From an uncultured Acetatifactor sp. (GTDB taxonomy: Bacteria > Bacillota > Clostridia > Lachnospirales > Lachnospiraceae): DNA of 8,046 bases. The notes below the pieces were generated by a model, which was not told where the DNA came from, ran no database searches, and saw only the letters and a program-made list of their open reading frames with translations. The DNA is taken from contig CAJUGT010000163.1 in NCBI GenBank assembly GCA_910586435.1, positions 1 through 8,046 on the forward strand, given 5' to 3'. Below, piece by piece: positions 6,466 through 8,046 of this stretch. The stretch's first letter is position 1, and each line of letters opens with the position of its first letter. The translations under genes and the position numbers were made by a program.

Positions 6466-6473
6466 ATATCAGT
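6466..6473. repeat. Right copy of the 8-bp target-site duplication
   Basis: ATATCAGT directly follows the right terminal repeat of the MITE and matches 6272-6279 exactly. Confidence 0.8.
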
Positions 6474-6494
6474 TTATTTTCTGCAATAAACCCC

Positions 6495-6523
6495 TTGACA
6501 AACAACTGATAATACTGTATATA
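6495..6523 (+). promoter_or_regulatory. Sigma-A promoter of the GntR/ABC operon
   Basis: A perfect TTGACA (6495-6500) is followed after 17 nt by TATATA (6518-6523). It lies 30 bp beyond the MITE's right end and about 30 bp upstream of the repressor's start codon. Confidence 0.7.
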
Positions 6524-6537
6524 TAACATATAAACAG
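6515..6537. promoter_or_regulatory. Palindromic GntR-type operator candidate over the -10 box
   Basis: CTGTATATA (6515-6523) and TATAAACAG (6529-6537) are inverted repeats matching at 8 of 9 positions around a 5-nt centre. The site covers the -10 hexamer and transcription start, and directly precedes a YtrA-type repressor gene, so autorepression of the operon is inferred. AT-rich palindromes of this kind are usual for YtrA-type regulators. Confidence 0.5.
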
Positions 6538-6555
6538 ATAAAGGACGGTGATGAT

Positions 6556-6933
6556 TTGAAATTATTACAGAATTCGGGTGTACCAATCTATCATCAGATA
6601 GCGGAACAGCTGAAAGCTGATATTATGGCAGGCAAACTGAAAGAGGGAGAGTATCTTCCTTCCATCAGGGGACTTGCGAAAGAGCTGAAAATCAGTGTTA
6701 TTACCACAATGAAGGCATATGAACAGCTGGAAGCGGAAGGTCTTGTCACTGCGGCGCAGGGGAAAGGGTTCTATGTCAATGCCCAGGACTGTGAAATGCT
6801 GAGAGAACAGCATTTGCGGAGAGTGGAAGAATTTCTTTTGAGTGCCATACAGGCTGCGGAAATTGCCGGAATGAAGGATGATGAATTGATGGAAACCCTG
6901 GGAACACTTCTCAGTATGAAGGATGGTCAATAG
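6556..6933 (+). CDS. GntR family transcriptional regulator, YtrA type
   Basis: A 125-residue DNA-binding repressor. Residues 10-75 form the GntR winged helix: PIYHQIAEQLKADIMAGKL, then LPSIRGLAKELKIS, the recognition helix TTMKAYEQLEAEGL and the wing AAQGKGFYV. The remaining 50 residues are a short helical dimerisation tail without a ligand-binding FadR/HutC domain, which is the mark of the YtrA subfamily. The start is TTG: the ATG at 6551 runs into a stop after two codons, and AGGACGGTGAT (6542-6552) is the ribosome site for TTG 6556. Such genes usually precede an ABC transporter they repress, and that is the arrangement here. The effector is unknown; in Bacillus, YtrA systems respond to cell-wall antibiotics. 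Confidence 0.9.
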   Translation: MKLLQNSGVPIYHQIAEQLKADIMAGKLKEGEYLPSIRGLAKELKISVITTMKAYEQLEAEGLVTAAQGKGFYVNAQDCEMLREQHLRRVEEFLLSAIQAAEIAGMKDDELMETLGTLLSMKDGQ

Positions 6934-6972
6934 TTGAAGGAAAAATGTTTGGCTTTAGAAGGAGAATGCATC

Positions 6973-7881
6973 ATGGAAAAAGCTATTTATAATGAATCGG
7001 AAACACAAAGTAATATAGTACAGGGGTGGGAGCTGAAGAAAAAATATAAGGGGTTTGAACTGGACATTCCCATGCTGCGGATTCCGAAAGGATTCTCCAC
7101 AGCGTTAATCGGTGAAAATGGCGCTGGAAAAACCACATTACTCAATATGCTTGCAGGAATACGGCTGGATTATAAGGGAAAAATATCCTATTTTGGCATG
7201 GAGGAAGGGATAAACGGCAGCATTCAGGAAAAAATCGGATATACAGGTCCGGGCAGTTATTTTCTGCCCCAATGGACAATCGCTCAAGTGGAAGAAATCA
7301 GCGAACTGTTATTTGAACATTTTCATAAAGACAAATTTCGTGCCATTTGTGATAATCTGGGTATTACACAGAGCCAGGTCAAGGAAGTGCGAAAGCTCTC
7401 GGATGGAAACAGAATGAAGTTGATGTTGGCAGCCGTATTGGCACGGGAGACGGAATTGCTAATCCTGGATGAACCGGCTTCTCCTTTGGACCCTTTGATG
7501 CGTGACAGACTTTGTGAGCAGATACGGGAGTATCTGGCACAGGGAAATGGGGAACATTCCGTTTTCTTCTCCACTCATAATATTGCGGATATGGAAAATG
7601 TAACGGACTATGCCATTATTTTGGAACATGGCAACATTGTGGAAGAAGGTTTTGTGGAAGATCTGAAAGAAAAGTACATCTTGGTAAAAGGGGAAGCTGA
7701 CGATGCGGAGAAGGCTGGAAAAATCCTGTTTTCCATATCTAAGAGCAGTTATGGATTTGAGGGAATATGCCTTGGGGAAAATCTGGAACAACTTGCAGGG
7801 ATGGACATAGTAAAGGAAATACCAACCCTGTCCCAGATCAGCGTGGCAGTAATGAAAGTTAATACAAGACTGAAATGTTGA
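6973..7881 (+). CDS. ABC transporter ATP-binding protein of a GntR-linked (YtrB-like) system
   Basis: This 302-residue cytoplasmic ATPase would power an ABC exporter whose permease is encoded elsewhere or beyond the window. From ATG 6973: Walker A GENGAGKT (47-54), signature LSDGN (142-146), Walker B LLILDEP with catalytic E167 (162-168), D-loop SPLDP, and H-loop H202 in STHNIAD. The signature departs from LSGGQ, as is common in YtrB/EcsA-type subunits, and the usual Q-loop position is atypical (YTGPGSYFLPQ). About 80 C-terminal residues after the ATPase core form an accessory domain. ATG 6973 is preferred because AGAAGGAGA (6957-6965) lies 7 nt upstream; an in-frame TTG at 6934, right after the repressor's stop, lacks such a site. 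The gene is cotranscribed with the repressor. Confidence 0.9.
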   Translation: MEKAIYNESETQSNIVQGWELKKKYKGFELDIPMLRIPKGFSTALIGENGAGKTTLLNMLAGIRLDYKGKISYFGMEEGINGSIQEKIGYTGPGSYFLPQWTIAQVEEISELLFEHFHKDKFRAICDNLGITQSQVKEVRKLSDGNRMKLMLAAVLARETELLILDEPASPLDPLMRDRLCEQIREYLAQGNGEHSVFFSTHNIADMENVTDYAIILEHGNIVEEGFVEDLKEKYILVKGEADDAEKAGKILFSISKSSYGFEGICLGENLEQLAGMDIVKEIPTLSQISVAVMKVNTRLKC

Positions 7882-7894
7882 CAGAAAGGTGAAT

Positions 7895-7975
7895 ATGAAT
7901 GCCGCTTATGCGCTAAAGCGCATTTCTGAACCGGAACAGAATAGTCCAGCTAAGAAATGTCAGGAGGAAATTTAA
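7895..7975 (+). CDS. Small ORF (26 aa) after the ABC ATPase, doubtful
   Basis: An ATG at 7895 follows AAAGGTGA (7885-7892), a plausible ribosome site, 13 nt after the ATPase stop. It encodes 26 residues (starting MNAAYALKRISEPEQ) before TAA at 7973. I recognise no family. It could be the broken start of a permease gene, a short coupling peptide, or no gene at all; the palindrome inside it (7908-7923) argues for non-coding. Confidence 0.2.
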   Translation: MNAAYALKRISEPEQNSPAKKCQEEI

Positions 7976-8046
7976 AAACAGTCTCGGAACAGGGGTGCAA
8001 TGTGTCTTTCAGACACAGAGAAGGGTTTTCAGACGCAAAAGCGGCT
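7957..8046 (+). CDS. Partial ORF running off the right edge, doubtful
   Basis: An ATG at 7957 opens a frame of 30 codons that is still open at the window end (starting MSGGNLKTVSEQG). No good ribosome site precedes it, the residues are not membrane-like, and no family is recognised. It overlaps the 26-residue ORF in another frame. It is listed only because the right boundary cannot be seen. Confidence 0.12.
   Translation, partial: MSGGNLKTVSEQGCNVSFRHREGFSDAKAA

Larger units (their letters stand above)
7882..8046 (+). other. Downstream region without a recognisable permease gene
   Basis: A permease would normally follow the ATPase, but none is recognisable here. Two hairpins are present. 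One is ATGCGCT (7908-7914)/AGCGCAT (7917-7923), almost the same as the leader hairpin at 203-217. The other is TGTGTCT (8001-8007)/AGACACA (8011-8017) with a 3-nt loop. Neither is followed by a T-run, so no terminator is called. Confidence 0.4.

Noticed and set aside
6252..6509. 85-codon ORF across the MITE
   Set aside because: It spans the target-site duplications and all inverted repeats of the transposon, lacks a ribosome site, and has no recognisable motif.
5..8040. Loose resemblance between bases 5-28 and 8013-8037 (shared CACAGAGA, then TTTT and GAC)
   Set aside because: Only 8 contiguous bases match and the rest needs gaps, which is not distinguishable from chance.

Overview
The window looks like chromosomal DNA from a Gram-positive, gut-type Clostridia, most probably a Lachnospiraceae member. 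This is inferred from the moderate GC content, AGGAGG-type ribosome binding sites, a DUF1538 + PII-like gene pair, a YtrA-type GntR/ABC module and a Gram-positive style surface lipoprotein. No 16S or other taxonomic marker is present, so the assignment is tentative.

Layout. Bases 1-55 look like the right end of a mobile element that begins outside the window; it ends in CTGAACTGTTAC. Next come a good sigma-A type promoter (96-124), an 8-bp dyad flanking its -35 box, and a structured leader of roughly 115 nt. Four plus-strand genes follow in a row: a fused two-domain DUF1538 membrane protein (247-1773), a double-domain PII-like regulator (1866-2558), a large lipoprotein cellulase with a GH5 catalytic domain, two different repeat-rich linkers and a CBM2-like domain (2589-4946), and a membrane acyltransferase of family 3 (4977-6185). 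The last three genes have only about 30 nt between them. No promoter is evident between the four, and a strong intrinsic terminator lies at 6199-6230, so they may form one operon.

Between that terminator and the next promoter sits a 186-bp non-autonomous transposon (MITE-like, 6280-6465). It has perfect 18-bp terminal inverted repeats starting GTAA, a perfect 8-bp target-site duplication (ATATCAGT) on both sides, and two large internal hairpins. Its ends and duplication length match IS66-family habits. The partial element at 1-55 shares its 12 terminal bases.

The right part is a GntR/YtrA-type repressor (6556-6933) with its own promoter and a palindromic operator candidate over the -10 box, followed by an ABC transporter ATPase (6973-7881). 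The partner permease normally expected next is not recognisable in the last 165 bases, which hold a small ORF, two hairpins and an ORF running off the edge.

How the genes could work together: the DUF1538 protein is probably a cation/proton antiporter gated or sensed by the PII-like protein. The cellulase lipoprotein and acyltransferase act at the cell surface on polysaccharide. The GntR/ABC pair is a separate envelope-stress or antimicrobial-export style module. The link between the antiporter pair and the cellulase/acyltransferase pair is not explained by known biology and is an inference from spacing only.
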